A stretch of 64,000 nt of DNA from Pseudomonas putida. GTDB lineage: Bacteria > Pseudomonadota > Gammaproteobacteria > Pseudomonadales > Pseudomonadaceae. Under the pieces are notes generated by a model, which saw only the letters and a list, made by a program, of their open reading frames with translations, had not been told where the DNA came from and did not search any database. Both the position numbers and the translations under genes were made by a program. The stretch spans positions 144,038 to 208,037 of the forward strand of contig NZ_JANHLK010000013.1 in the NCBI RefSeq assembly GCF_028682635.1. The letters are read 5' to 3'. Positions 9,656 through 19,543 of this stretch are shown piece after piece (the stretch's first letter is position 1; every line of letters begins with the position of its first letter).

Positions 9656-11347
9656 CAACTCGAGCAACTGTTCGGGCTCGGCGTGATAACACACATGCTT
9701 AATTGGGGCGCAGTGAACGGCCTTTTTCCCTACAGTCCTGACGGTGAATACACCGTTGAAAACTTCTGCACCGCCGAGACTCATTACAACCAATACACCG
9801 AGGCCTTGGAGCAATGCAGCAATGCCATAAATACCCCCCTTCCTACGCGCGAAGAAGTCGCCTTGGCCGAACTTAAAAGAGCCTTGCCGGATGGTGAATA
9901 CCTGACCGACAAACGTTACGGCCACAAGGACCTTCCAAGGAGCAAGGCAATATCGATTCATGAGTTGTTTATGTCAGGAGACTTGATGCATAAGGGCTGG
10001 ACGGGAACCCATATGTCCGCAGACATCTTTACTCTTGACTACCATGACGGACTGAAATTAGCCCAACCTTATTTTTACATGCTTCAAAACATCCAGACTC
10101 TATACGCCAAGACATTCGACGACTACTTCAAAAAAATACAACAAGGAACATCCACAGCATTAAAGCTCGCCTTATCAAAAATCCCCGAGACAGATCGAAT
10201 TCGCCTGGAATATGGTGCCCTGACCTTTTATACAGTCCGCGAAAAATTCTCCGATCACGCAACACATGAGACACAACGATTGAGAGACAAATACAGAGGG
10301 CGCTATGGCGTGATCATCTGCGCTGAACACGACTTTCAAAAATATTATTATGAACTATTTACCCTGCGAGCCGAATGCTACAGCCGACAGGATCTTGGCG
10401 ATATTTTCCTGACTACTTCCATTGAATATTTCGAGCCTAGCATCAATACTGATAAAGACCGATTGCAATGGCAGACGCAAGCCCTTGATTGGCCTTTGGA
10501 TATAAACGCCTATATCAAGGGCACGGCACCCGTTAAAAACGCCACCGGTAAATTGGTGGTCGAGAAATTATGGGAATCCAACGAAACCCCACAACACGCC
10601 CCGCACACCAGGAGCCAACTTGAAACTTTCTTCTCGCAAAGAACAAGCAGCACTGTAGCGCGAATACTTTCACACTTCCCACCGGCCACATACAATGAAC
10701 TTTTCGATGCCGGTTATGGCATAGCTCCCCTTGAAGCTGCGCGAAAGAATACAAAAGACAATATAGACCTGGTTCTCAATTTGATTATTCCGTTCAAGGG
10801 CTGTATCGAAGATCTGACTTCGGCTGACCCTGACCGTGAAGCATCCGGAATTTTTGGATGCGCACTGGACGCGCTGGCGGTTGTTGGCTCTGTAGCAGGC
10901 GTCGCCTCTAAATTTGCCAGCGTCGCTTTGAAGTCGGGTAGCCTTCTTTCAAAATCGGTAAAACTGGTCAGGCTCAGTGGCAATTTTGCGTTGAGTCTGA
11001 TTAACCCACTGGATGGCATCCCGAGCCTCTTGAAAAAGGGCGGGAAGATTAGCAAAAATGGCGTGTTGCTCATCACGGGTCAAGGCATCAAGACCTCCGG
11101 CAAAGCCACCCGACAAATTCGATCCGTAAGCGGAACGCTCGATGCATTTAACGCGGCAAAGTCCTTGAATATTGCAGATGTGAAAGCTGCCCGCCTGGGG
11201 GATATTGGCGAGCTTTCTCAAGCAACGGATGTACTGATCTGCAACACAGCGAACAACTGGTACCAACTCTCACTTAATTCCAATCGGGCCAGAGGCGGGA
11301 AGATCACCAATTTCCGGGAGATAAGCGGAGTGAGTCAATACGTTTGA
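8390..11347 (+). CDS. Large uncharacterised protein resembling Pseudomonas toxin-like proteins
   Basis: 985 residues, no signal peptide and no catalytic motif I can name. The N-terminal 420 residues are also present in the duplicated fragment upstream. The middle (about 540-780) contains MHKGWTGTHMSADIFTLDYH and charged helices. Near residue 800-900 there is an IPFKGCIEDL...GIFGCALDALAVVGSVAG hydrophobic stretch of the kind found in large Pseudomonas proteins annotated as dermonecrotic-toxin-like or membrane-targeting toxins (recollection, not a search). The protein stops soon after, so a C-terminal effector domain found in longer relatives may be missing. AAGGA lies 7 bases before the ATG. 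Base composition is AT-richer than the surroundings, suggesting transfer. Confidence 0.55.
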   Translation: MNTLEYDFRKTSTIDNLKSDIDALMTVNKLEKNFITESLEGYVNDLPDANAEFKLCNLLIPATPGSSLEIAQRAGQAKLNDLLNSDEFNRLNELSSLPESAIYVCNSNKELHVMIDDTPMQIDDLLKENEILNRHLEELSEYAKNAGGFIYSSDEINVEQWIRFYGHPLPSTAQQLANLTDFFNKERPALSGTGNYYEILKDPEISPTALSLVQREKIINTTATYELSETGQLLNNLVEQNKNSQVDLKVDPDRYINEFMEGMIGMNLAQDCLVALEWYGTDSDEPSSHEDLRQLLIAAIILNIDPNVGEIESKGRVQGYELYQPANADLHPTQILLNLEEHLVANNIVLAKASPLAAYILVADEAPEFLVNEIPDSMTISSPAWVMHTFAVAKVEIIAPGSSRGMTYDQIQSYADLGPFDQQLEQLFGLGVITHMLNWGAVNGLFPYSPDGEYTVENFCTAETHYNQYTEALEQCSNAINTPLPTREEVALAELKRALPDGEYLTDKRYGHKDLPRSKAISIHELFMSGDLMHKGWTGTHMSADIFTLDYHDGLKLAQPYFYMLQNIQTLYAKTFDDYFKKIQQGTSTALKLALSKIPETDRIRLEYGALTFYTVREKFSDHATHETQRLRDKYRGRYGVIICAEHDFQKYYYELFTLRAECYSRQDLGDIFLTTSIEYFEPSINTDKDRLQWQTQALDWPLDINAYIKGTAPVKNATGKLVVEKLWESNETPQHAPHTRSQLETFFSQRTSSTVARILSHFPPATYNELFDAGYGIAPLEAARKNTKDNIDLVLNLIIPFKGCIEDLTSADPDREASGIFGCALDALAVVGSVAGVASKFASVALKSGSLLSKSVKLVRLSGNFALSLINPLDGIPSLLKKGGKISKNGVLLITGQGIKTSGKATRQIRSVSGTLDAFNAAKSLNIADVKAARLGDIGELSQATDVLICNTANNWYQLSLNSNRARGGKITNFREISGVSQYV

Positions 11348-11492
11348 CTTGACCCAACAGCGACGTCGACGGGCGGTGCACATCAAGGGCGCTGCCCTTC
11401 GTCAGCTCAGCTATCCGTCTCCTGTTCGCCGGCTGTGGTTTAATGCGCGCGTTTTTTCCCCCGCCCCTGGCCGCATCAAGGAATTCGCAATC

Positions 11493-12794
11493 ATGAATCA
11501 GCCCCGCGCAACCAAAATCCTGGTCATTGGTTACGTCTGGCCCGAGCCTCGCTCTTCTGCGGCCGGTGGGTATGTGATGCAACTGCTCGGGGCTTTCCTG
11601 CAACAGGGCTGGGACGTCACCTTCAGCAGCCCCGCCGGGGCTGGCGAGCATCAGGAAGACCTGACGGTGCTGGGCATTCGTGAAGTACCGATCGAGCTGA
11701 ACGACAGCAGTTTCGACCGATTCATCAGCGAACTGGCCCCGGATATCGTGCTGTTCGAACAATTCATGATGGAAGAACAATTCGGCTGGCGGGTCGAAAC
11801 GCACTGCCCGAATGCCTTGCGCGTGCTGGGGACCCAGGATTTGCAAAGCCTGCGCCATGCCCGTCATCAACGGCTCAAGGATCGGTTGAAGGGCAGCGAC
11901 GATGACAATGACTTCAACGATCTGTTCGCGCCGGCGCTGCGCCAGGAGTTCGAATTCATGGCCGTGACCGACGTGGCCAAGCGGGAAATCGCCGCGATCT
12001 ATCGTTGCGACTTGAACCTGATGATCTCCGAAGTGGAGATCGAGTTGCTGGTCGAGCACTTCAAGCTGCCGCGCAGCTTGCTGCATTGGTGCCCGCTGAT
12101 GGTGGACCTGCCCACCCATGCGCCTGCGCCGTTCGAAGACCGGGCGCACTTTATTCACATCGGCAATTTTCGCCATGCCCCCAATTGGGATGCGGTGCTC
12201 TGGTTGAAAACCACCATTTGGCCAATGATTCGCCAGCATTTACCCGCTGCACAGCTGCACATCTACGGCGCCTACACACCGCCCAAGGCCACCGCGCTGC
12301 ATAACGCGGCACAGGGGTTTCATGTGATGAACTGGGCTGAAGACGCCTTGCAAGTGATGTCGGCGGCGCGGGTGTGCATGGCGCCGTTGCGTTTTGGCGC
12401 GGGCATCAAAGGCAAGATTGTCGATGCAATGCTCTGTGGCACGCCAAATGTCACCACACCCGTCGGCGCCGAAGCCATGCACGCAGACGAACCCTGGCCG
12501 GGGGCGATCACCCGCACTGCCCGGTCGTTTGCCGACAGTGCCGTTGAGCTTTACCAGGACAAGGCGCAGTGGCTCAGCGCCCAGGCCCTGGGCCTGGACT
12601 TGCTGGCGAGTCGTTATCAGCCACGTATTCATGGCCCGGCACTGATCGCACGGCTCGAGGATTGCCGCCGACACCTGGTGGCCATCAGAAGAGACAACTT
12701 TACCGGCAGTATGCTGCGTCATCATCAGCACAAGAGTACCCAATACATGGCGCAATGGATTGAAGCCAAGAATCGCCACAAGGCAGATAGCTGA
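11493..12794 (+). CDS. Glycosyltransferase of the family 1/4 (GT-B) type
   Basis: 433 residues. The N-terminal Rossmann half starts KILVIGYVWPEPRSSAAGGY and the C-terminal half has the donor-site signature RFGAGIKGKIVDAMLCGTPNVTT with a conserved Glu in VGAEAM. The start is ATG 11493 behind AAGGA; the open frame extends 144 bases upstream without a good ribosome site. It probably transfers a sugar from an activated nucleotide to a surface glycan or glycoconjugate; acceptor and sugar are unknown. It stands alone rather than in a polysaccharide cluster and directly follows the AT-rich toxin-like island, whose composition ends sharply at about 11350. Confidence 0.8.
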   Translation: MNQPRATKILVIGYVWPEPRSSAAGGYVMQLLGAFLQQGWDVTFSSPAGAGEHQEDLTVLGIREVPIELNDSSFDRFISELAPDIVLFEQFMMEEQFGWRVETHCPNALRVLGTQDLQSLRHARHQRLKDRLKGSDDDNDFNDLFAPALRQEFEFMAVTDVAKREIAAIYRCDLNLMISEVEIELLVEHFKLPRSLLHWCPLMVDLPTHAPAPFEDRAHFIHIGNFRHAPNWDAVLWLKTTIWPMIRQHLPAAQLHIYGAYTPPKATALHNAAQGFHVMNWAEDALQVMSAARVCMAPLRFGAGIKGKIVDAMLCGTPNVTTPVGAEAMHADEPWPGAITRTARSFADSAVELYQDKAQWLSAQALGLDLLASRYQPRIHGPALIARLEDCRRHLVAIRRDNFTGSMLRHHQHKSTQYMAQWIEAKNRHKADS

Positions 12795-12917
12795 CAGCAA
12801 AAGACATTTCTTGCATCAAGCCTTGGTTGGTTGCAGCCGTTGAACATGGTTATAAATGGCTGCCATTTATTATTCTCCACCCCAAGGCAGGGGTGGAATA
12901 AACCACAAGGAATGACA

Positions 12918-13808
12918 ATGACACAATCTGAAAGAGGGGCTCTGGACACCAACAGATGGATGAGTAACTGCCTCGAAATCGAACGCCTGAAACTGACTGA
13001 CATTGTCTGGCCAGGCGCCCATAACGCCGGCATGGACAAACAAGCCCCCAACTACGAAGTCGTCGTCGGCAACTGGACCACTTGCCAAAACGATTCGTTT
13101 GCCTGGCAATTGTCAAAAGGCGCGCGGGTGTTTGATATTCGACTTGGCTATACCGAAGGTCTCGACCAACCAGTCTTCTACTTCCATCACAATGGTCACC
13201 AGTCCCATCGCACCCTCGATGAATTGATCGACGCAACAACAGCTTTCCTTGATCAGAACCCTGACGAGTTCATCGTGTTTGACTTTCATCAGTTGGGCGA
13301 CGGCCAGAAGTATTTTGCCCATAAAAAGCTGAGTGACCTGCTGATAAGGCGTCTCGGACAACGCATCATCCCCCCTGGCGACGCCACTAAAACGGTGGCC
13401 GAGCTCATGCGCACCAGCACTCGACGCAGGGTGATATTGGCAGCACCTGTCGTCCGCGAGCTGCACGATGATTATTTCTGGCCTTCCATCACCCACAAGT
13501 GGAGCGGCATGTCCTTTGCCGATACCCTGGACCTGAAGCGCCACATCTCCAGCACGCTGGCATCCGTACCTTTCACATCCTTCCTCTGGTCGTTGTCAGC
13601 CACCAGCTATGGCTTTTTGGGCGGGCCGCAGAAGATCAAGGACGAGATCAACGACTGGTTCAACCCAACACGCGACTGGGTCACACGCTGCAGCATCATC
13701 AACCTCGACTTCTTCGAAGAGTCCAACATCGTGCGTTATTGCTGGAGTGCCACGAGCATGAAGGCCGTTTATGGCAGCGCCCTGTTGTCGCGACCTCTAT
13801 CCACATAA
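12918..13808 (+). CDS. PI-PLC X-domain-like phosphodiesterase
   Basis: 296 residues. The motifs WPGAHNAGMD (first catalytic His), RVFDIRLGY and FYFHHNGHQ (second His) match the TIM-barrel of phosphatidylinositol-specific phospholipase C and related proteins. I see no signal peptide, so it is cytosolic or exported by another route. Of two nearby ATGs (12912, 12918) the second has AAGG at a suitable distance. Family members cleave phosphodiester bonds of inositol phospholipids; the substrate here is unknown. It is monocistronic, between the glycosyltransferase and mtlR. Confidence 0.75.
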   Translation: MTQSERGALDTNRWMSNCLEIERLKLTDIVWPGAHNAGMDKQAPNYEVVVGNWTTCQNDSFAWQLSKGARVFDIRLGYTEGLDQPVFYFHHNGHQSHRTLDELIDATTAFLDQNPDEFIVFDFHQLGDGQKYFAHKKLSDLLIRRLGQRIIPPGDATKTVAELMRTSTRRRVILAAPVVRELHDDYFWPSITHKWSGMSFADTLDLKRHISSTLASVPFTSFLWSLSATSYGFLGGPQKIKDEINDWFNPTRDWVTRCSIINLDFFEESNIVRYCWSATSMKAVYGSALLSRPLST

Positions 13809-13874
13809 CGCCCTGGCCTATTCGCCTGTGAAAGAGGCATGATCGAGGTGCGATAACAATATAAGCGCCCCGAC

Positions 13875-14780
13875 ATGAGCCGAGCCACCCGCGTTACCGA
13901 CCCTTCCTATGAACTGATGGACGACCATAACGGGTTGTCCATCATCTATCGCCAGCACGGATTCCCGTGTCCCCTGGTACGCTGGCATTTTCACAAGGAG
14001 TACGAGCTGCACCTGATCGTCGCCAGTTCAGGCAAGGTGTTCATCGGCGACTACATCGGTAACTTCCACCCGCAAACCCTGTTCCTCACCGGCCCCAACC
14101 TGCCCCACAACTGGATCAGCCAGGTGGCCGAAGATGAAGTGGTGCCCAAGCGCGACATGCTGGTCAACTTCACCGACGAGCTGTTCGACAGTGGCTATCA
14201 GGTATTTGCCGAGCTCAAGACCTTGGCGCCCCTGCTGGAGCGCGCGCAGTACGGCATCGAGTTTCGCTGCAAGCACACGATCGGCAAGGCGATGGAGTTG
14301 ATGCAGCGCATCGCCGATACCCAGGGCGTGACCCGCCTCGGGCACTTTTTCATTCTGCTGGAACTGCTGGCCGCTTCTGACGATTACCAGTTGCTGTCCG
14401 GCGCCACGACGCCGCAGCTGGCCGACGAGCACAGCATCGACCGCACCAACCGCGCGGTGGATTACATCTTCGCCCACTACGCCCGCGAGTTGCCGCTTGA
14501 GGAAGTTGCCGGGCATCTTGGCATGAAGCCGACCTACTTCAGTCGCGTGTTCAAGCAGGCCACCGGGCGCTGCTTCATCGAGTTCGTCAATCGACTGCGC
14601 ATCAGCAAGTCCTGTGAGCTGCTGGCCGATGGCGACAAACCCGTGACCGATGTGTGCTTCGAATCGGGCTTCAACAATATTTCCAACTTCAACCGGCGTT
14701 TTCAGCAGCTAAAGGGCATGACCCCTTCGCATTATCGGCGGTTGGTGGTGCAGCGGTTGACCGAGCAGAATCAGGGATAG
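13875..14780 (+). CDS. mtlR: AraC-family transcriptional regulator of the mannitol operon
   Basis: 301 residues. The N-terminal cupin-like ligand domain (RWHFHKEYELHLIVASSGKVFIGDY) is followed by the AraC double helix-turn-helix, visible as LEEVAGHLGMKPTYFSRVFKQATG and VTDVCFESGFNNISNFNRRF. Length and position match MtlR of P. fluorescens, the activator of the mannitol/arabitol/sorbitol genes, and it is directly upstream of mtlEFGKDYZ on the same strand. A REP pair follows the stop, so it is probably a separate transcription unit. The ribosome site is weak. Confidence 0.88.
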   Translation: MSRATRVTDPSYELMDDHNGLSIIYRQHGFPCPLVRWHFHKEYELHLIVASSGKVFIGDYIGNFHPQTLFLTGPNLPHNWISQVAEDEVVPKRDMLVNFTDELFDSGYQVFAELKTLAPLLERAQYGIEFRCKHTIGKAMELMQRIADTQGVTRLGHFFILLELLAASDDYQLLSGATTPQLADEHSIDRTNRAVDYIFAHYARELPLEEVAGHLGMKPTYFSRVFKQATGRCFIEFVNRLRISKSCELLADGDKPVTDVCFESGFNNISNFNRRFQQLKGMTPSHYRRLVVQRLTEQNQG

Positions 14781-14790
14781 CGCAAAGATC

Positions 14791-14865
14791 AAAAGATCGC
14801 AGCCTTCGGCAGCTCCTACATTGGAATGCATTCCCCTGTAGGAGCTGCCGCAGGCTGCGATTTTT
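14791..14865. repeat. REP pair, GATCGCAGCC/GTAGGAGCTGCCGC type
   Basis: Two inverted copies (AGATCGCAGCCTTCGGCAGC and the reverse-complementary arm) separated by about 16 bases, between mtlR and mtlE. Typical P. fluorescens-group REP doublet able to form a hairpin. Confidence 0.85.
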
Positions 14866-14876
14866 GCTTTTGCAGG

Positions 14877-14907
14877 TGCAAAATAGTATCAGTCCAAGTG
14901 CGATGGA
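14877..14907 (+). promoter_or_regulatory. Candidate MtlR half-sites upstream of mtlE
   Basis: Two similar sequences, TGCAAAATA (14877-14885) and TGCGATGGA (14899-14907), lie 22 bases apart in the same orientation. That is about two helical turns, as AraC-type dimers often require. They sit between the REP pair and mtlE. This is pattern recognition only; no binding site was verified. Confidence 0.3.
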
Positions 14908-15025
14908 TGATTTGTCTCGCCCGCCATTCAAGGCTGTAATCGCTGCACATTCTTCCAACCTTCGGAAGACACAAAAACAATAACTGTCCTTCTGTGGCCC
15001 TCCGGGTGCAGAAAAGGAGTGCACG

Positions 15026-16336
15026 ATGCAACCTTCTGTAAAAGCCCTGCTCGCCCTCACCTGCATGACCCTCAGTAGCGTCAGCCTTGGCGCCCAGACC
15101 CTGACCATCGCCACCGTCAACAACAGCGACATGATTCGCATGCAAAAGCTGTCGAAAACTTTCGAGGCAGAGCATCCGGACATCAAGCTGAACTGGGTGG
15201 TGCTCGAGGAGAACGTCCTGCGTCAGCGCCTGACCACCGACATCGCGACCGAGGGTGGGCAGTTCGACGTGCTGACCATCGGCATGTACGAAGCGGCGCT
15301 GTGGGGCGCCAAGGGCTGGCTGGAACCCATGAAGGACTTGCCCGCCACTTACGATCTGGACGATGTGTTCCCATCCGTGCGCGAAGGATTGTCGGTGAAA
15401 GGTTCGCTGTATGCCTTGCCGTTCTACGCTGAAAGCTCGATCACCTATTACCGCACCGACCTGTTCAAGGACGCCGGCCTGACCATGCCCGAGCGCCCGA
15501 CCTGGACTCAGATAGCCGAGTTCGCCGCCAAACTCACCCACAAGGACAAAGAACAGTACGGCATCTGCCTGCGCGGCAAGGCCGGCTGGGGCGAGAACAT
15601 GGCCCTGATCACCACCGTGGCCAATGCCTATGGTGCGCGCTGGTTCGACGAGCAGTGGAAGCCGGAATTCAACGGCCCTGAATGGAAAAATGCGCTGAAC
15701 TTCTACGTCGGCACCATGCAGAAGTCCGGCCCGCCGGGTGCGTCGAGCAACGGTTTCAACGAAAACCTGGCGCTGTTCAACAGCGGCAAGTGCGCGATCT
15801 GGGTCGATGCCAGCGTTGCCGGCTCGTTCGTCACCGACAAGACCCAGAGCAAGGTCAGCGACCACGTCGGTTTCACCTACGCGCCCCATGAGGTCACCGA
15901 CAAAGGCTCGGCCTGGCTGTATTCCTGGGCACTGGCGATCCCCACCAGTTCCAAGGCCAAGGAAGCGGCAAAGACCTTCAGTGCGTGGGCCACTTCAAAG
16001 GAATACGGGGCACTGGTCGCGGAAAAAGACGGCATCGCCAACGTGCCGCCAGGCACCCGGGCGTCTACTTACAGCGAGGCCTACCTGAGCGCCGCGCCCT
16101 TTGCCAAGGTCACGCTGGAATCGCTCAAGGCGGCGGACCCGGGCAAGCCGACCCTGAAACCGGTGCCCTACATCGGCATTCAGTTGGTGACCATCCCGGA
16201 GTTCCAGGGCATCGGGACCCAGGTGGGCAAAGCGTTCTCGGCGGCGCTGATCGGCCAGACCACCGTTGACCAGGCGCTGGCAGCGGCCCAGCAAACCACT
16301 GAACGCGAGATGAAGCGCGCGGGTTATCCGAAGTAA
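15026..16336 (+). CDS. mtlE: Polyol ABC transporter, periplasmic binding protein
   Basis: 436 residues with a clear signal peptide (cleavage probably after SLGA, about residue 23). The mature part starts QTLTIATVNNSDMIRMQKLSKTFE, a family-1 extracellular sugar-binding protein. AGGAG lies 8 bases before the ATG. It is the first gene of the mannitol operon and would capture mannitol, sorbitol or arabitol in the periplasm for the MtlFGK importer. A REP pair separates it from mtlF, which fits the excess of binding protein over permease usual in such operons (inference). Confidence 0.92.
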   Translation: MQPSVKALLALTCMTLSSVSLGAQTLTIATVNNSDMIRMQKLSKTFEAEHPDIKLNWVVLEENVLRQRLTTDIATEGGQFDVLTIGMYEAALWGAKGWLEPMKDLPATYDLDDVFPSVREGLSVKGSLYALPFYAESSITYYRTDLFKDAGLTMPERPTWTQIAEFAAKLTHKDKEQYGICLRGKAGWGENMALITTVANAYGARWFDEQWKPEFNGPEWKNALNFYVGTMQKSGPPGASSNGFNENLALFNSGKCAIWVDASVAGSFVTDKTQSKVSDHVGFTYAPHEVTDKGSAWLYSWALAIPTSSKAKEAAKTFSAWATSKEYGALVAEKDGIANVPPGTRASTYSEAYLSAAPFAKVTLESLKAADPGKPTLKPVPYIGIQLVTIPEFQGIGTQVGKAFSAALIGQTTVDQALAAAQQTTEREMKRAGYPK

Positions 16337-16348
16337 CCCCGTATTCAA

Positions 16349-16441
16349 TGTGGGAGCGGGCTTGCTCGCGAAGAGGCCAGTACATCCGATGCATCTTCAG
16401 CGTCTGGAATGTTGCTTTCGCGAGCAAGCCCGCTCCCACAG
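16349..16441. repeat. REP pair between mtlE and mtlF
   Basis: TGTGGGAGCGGGCTTGCTCG followed 45 bases later by its inverted copy. The longest non-coding junction in the front half of the operon. It could stabilise upstream mRNA or attenuate downstream expression. Confidence 0.88.
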
Positions 16442-16481
16442 TTGATCTTCATATGCCTGCCATTAATCGGTTGTGATCACC

Positions 16482-17408
16482 ATGAATACGTCTACTGCCA
16501 AAGCTCACATGGAAATACCTCAGCCACTGCGCAAAAGCCGGCTGGCAAACCCCGGCTGGTTCCTCGTCAGCCCTTCGGTAGCGTTGCTGCTGTTGTGGAT
16601 GATCGTGCCGCTGGGCATGACCCTGTACTTTTCGCTGATTCGCTACAACCTGCTCAATCCAGGTGAAAACGAGTTCGTCGGGCTGGAAAACTTCAGCTAC
16701 TTCCTGACCGACTCGGGCTTCATGCCCGGGGCTACCAATACCTTGCTGCTGGTGGGCAGCGTGCTGCTGATCAGCGTGGTGCTCGGCGTGTTGATCAGTG
16801 CCCTGCTGGAGGCCAGTGAGTTTCTCGGTCGCGGCATCGTGCGGGTCATGCTGATCTCGCCGTTTTTCATCATGCCCACGGTCGGCGCGCTGATCTGGAA
16901 GAACCTGATTTTCCATCCGGTGTCGGGGATTCTCGCCTACGTCTGGAAGCTGTTCGGCGCGCAACCGGTGGACTGGCTGGCGCACTACCCACTGCTGTCG
17001 ATCATCATCATTGTCGCGTGGCAATGGCTGCCCTTCGCGATCCTGATCCTGATGACGGCGATGCAGTCCCTCGACCAGGAACAAAAGGAAGCCGCGCGCC
17101 TCGATGGCGCCGGGCCGATCGCGATCTTCTGGCACCTGACCCTGCCGCACCTGGCGCGACCGATCGCGGTGGTGGTGATGATCGAAACCATCTTCCTGCT
17201 GTCGGTGTTCGCCGAAATCTTCACCACCACCAACGGCGGCCCCGGCTACGCCTCGACCAACCTCGCCTACCTGATCTACAACCAGGCGCTGGTGCAGTTC
17301 GACGTCGGCATGGCGTCCGCGGGCGGCTTGATCGCCGTGGTGATTGCCAACATCGCGGCCATCGTCCTGATCCGGATGATCGGCAAAAACCTGACTGACA
17401 AAGCCTGA
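16482..17408 (+). CDS. mtlF: Polyol ABC transporter permease (MalF type)
   Basis: 308 residues with six predicted membrane helices. The EAA loop near residues 200-220 reads EAARLDGAGPIAIFWHLTLP, the contact site for the ATPase. I chose ATG 16482; a GTG nine bases upstream is in frame, and neither has a strong ribosome site. It forms the inner-membrane channel with MtlG. Confidence 0.9.
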   Translation: MNTSTAKAHMEIPQPLRKSRLANPGWFLVSPSVALLLLWMIVPLGMTLYFSLIRYNLLNPGENEFVGLENFSYFLTDSGFMPGATNTLLLVGSVLLISVVLGVLISALLEASEFLGRGIVRVMLISPFFIMPTVGALIWKNLIFHPVSGILAYVWKLFGAQPVDWLAHYPLLSIIIIVAWQWLPFAILILMTAMQSLDQEQKEAARLDGAGPIAIFWHLTLPHLARPIAVVVMIETIFLLSVFAEIFTTTNGGPGYASTNLAYLIYNQALVQFDVGMASAGGLIAVVIANIAAIVLIRMIGKNLTDKA

Positions 17409-17418
17409 GGCCCGCGCC

Positions 17419-18249
<831 letters not shown>

Positions 18250-18277
18250 CGCGATTTGCCGGCCCCACGCGATCCCC

Positions 18278-18379
18278 TGTAGGAGCGAGCTTGCTCGCGA
18301 TGGGCGTGAACGATGACGCGCGCTGCCTGAAAGAACTCATTGTCTGGATGTTTTTCGCGAGCAAGCTCGCTCCTACAGA
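18278..18379. repeat. REP pair between mtlG and mtlK
   Basis: CTGTAGGAGCGAGCTTGCTC and its inverted copy, with about 60 bases between. Second REP doublet inside the mannitol operon. Confidence 0.88.
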
Positions 18380-18424
18380 AAACCGTCCGGTGTAACGAAT
18401 AACAACAATCGGAGGCCCATGATC

Positions 18425-19528
18425 ATGGCCAACCTGAAAATCAAGAATCTGCAAAAAGGTTTCGAAGGCTTTTCCATCATCAAGGGCATCGACCTTGAAG
18501 TGAACGACAAGGAATTCGTGGTATTCGTCGGCCCGTCAGGTTGCGGCAAATCCACCCTGCTGCGCCTGATCGCGGGGCTGGAGGAAGTCAGCGGCGGCAC
18601 CATCGAACTCGACGGCCGCGACATCACTGAAGTCAGCCCGGCCAAACGCGACCTGGCGATGGTGTTCCAGACCTACGCCCTGTACCCGCACATGAGCGTG
18701 CGCAAGAACATGTCGTTTGCCCTCGACCTGGCCGGAGTGCCAAAAGCCGAGGTCGAGAAAAAAGTCGGTGAGGCGGCGCGCATCCTCGAACTCGGGCCGA
18801 TGCTCGAACGCAAGCCCAAGCAACTGTCCGGCGGACAACGTCAGCGCGTGGCGATCGGCCGGGCGATCGTGCGCAACCCGAAGATTTTCCTGTTCGACGA
18901 ACCCCTGTCCAACCTCGACGCCGCGCTGCGGGTGCAGATGCGCCTTGAACTGCTGCGCCTGCACAAGGACCTGCAAGCGACGATGATCTACGTGACCCAC
19001 GACCAGGTCGAAGCGATGACCATGGCCGACAAGGTCGTGGTGCTCAATGGCGGCAAAATCGAACAGGTCGGCTCGCCGCTGGACCTCTATCACCAGCCGG
19101 CCAACCTGTTTGTCGCAGGCTTTCTCGGCACACCGAAAATGGGCTTCCTCAAGGGCCAGGTCAGCCGGATCGACGGCCAGGGCTGCGAAGTGCAACTGGA
19201 CGCCGGCACCCGCATCAGCCTGCCGCTCAGCGGCGCGAGCCTGAGGGTCGGCGGCGCAGTCACCCTGGGCATTCGCCCGGAACACCTGCAACTGGCCACG
19301 CCCGGTGACTGCACGCTGCAAGTCACCGCCGACGTCAGCGAACGCCTGGGCAGCGACACCTTCTGCCACGTGCGCACCGCGTCCGGCGAAGCGCTGACCC
19401 TGCGCGTTCGCGGCGACCTGGCCAGCCGCTACGGCGAGACCCTGAGCCTGCACCTGGACGCCAGCCACTGCCATTTGTTCGATGCCGACGGCGTGGCGCT
19501 GACCCGCCCGTTGCGCGTCGCCGCCTGA
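18425..19528 (+). CDS. mtlK: Polyol ABC transporter ATPase
   Basis: 367 residues of the MalK/UgpC type. Walker A GPSGCGKST, Q-loop VFQTYALYPHM, signature LSGGQRQRVAIGRA, Walker B IFLFDEPLSNLDA and the H-loop VTHDQVEA are all present, followed by a C-terminal TOBE/regulatory region. Two ATGs are possible; GGAGG lies 9 bases before 18425 and only 3 before 18419, so 18425 is chosen. It powers import through MtlFG. Confidence 0.92.
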   Translation: MANLKIKNLQKGFEGFSIIKGIDLEVNDKEFVVFVGPSGCGKSTLLRLIAGLEEVSGGTIELDGRDITEVSPAKRDLAMVFQTYALYPHMSVRKNMSFALDLAGVPKAEVEKKVGEAARILELGPMLERKPKQLSGGQRQRVAIGRAIVRNPKIFLFDEPLSNLDAALRVQMRLELLRLHKDLQATMIYVTHDQVEAMTMADKVVVLNGGKIEQVGSPLDLYHQPANLFVAGFLGTPKMGFLKGQVSRIDGQGCEVQLDAGTRISLPLSGASLRVGGAVTLGIRPEHLQLATPGDCTLQVTADVSERLGSDTFCHVRTASGEALTLRVRGDLASRYGETLSLHLDASHCHLFDADGVALTRPLRVAA

Positions 19529-19543
19529 CTCAGAGAGCCTGTG

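Noticed and set aside
11349..11492. N-terminal extension of the glycosyltransferase by 48 codons
   Set aside because: The extension is Arg/Ala-rich, starts right after the toxin-like stop without a ribosome site, while ATG 11493 has AAGGA and begins at the conserved KILVIGY strand.
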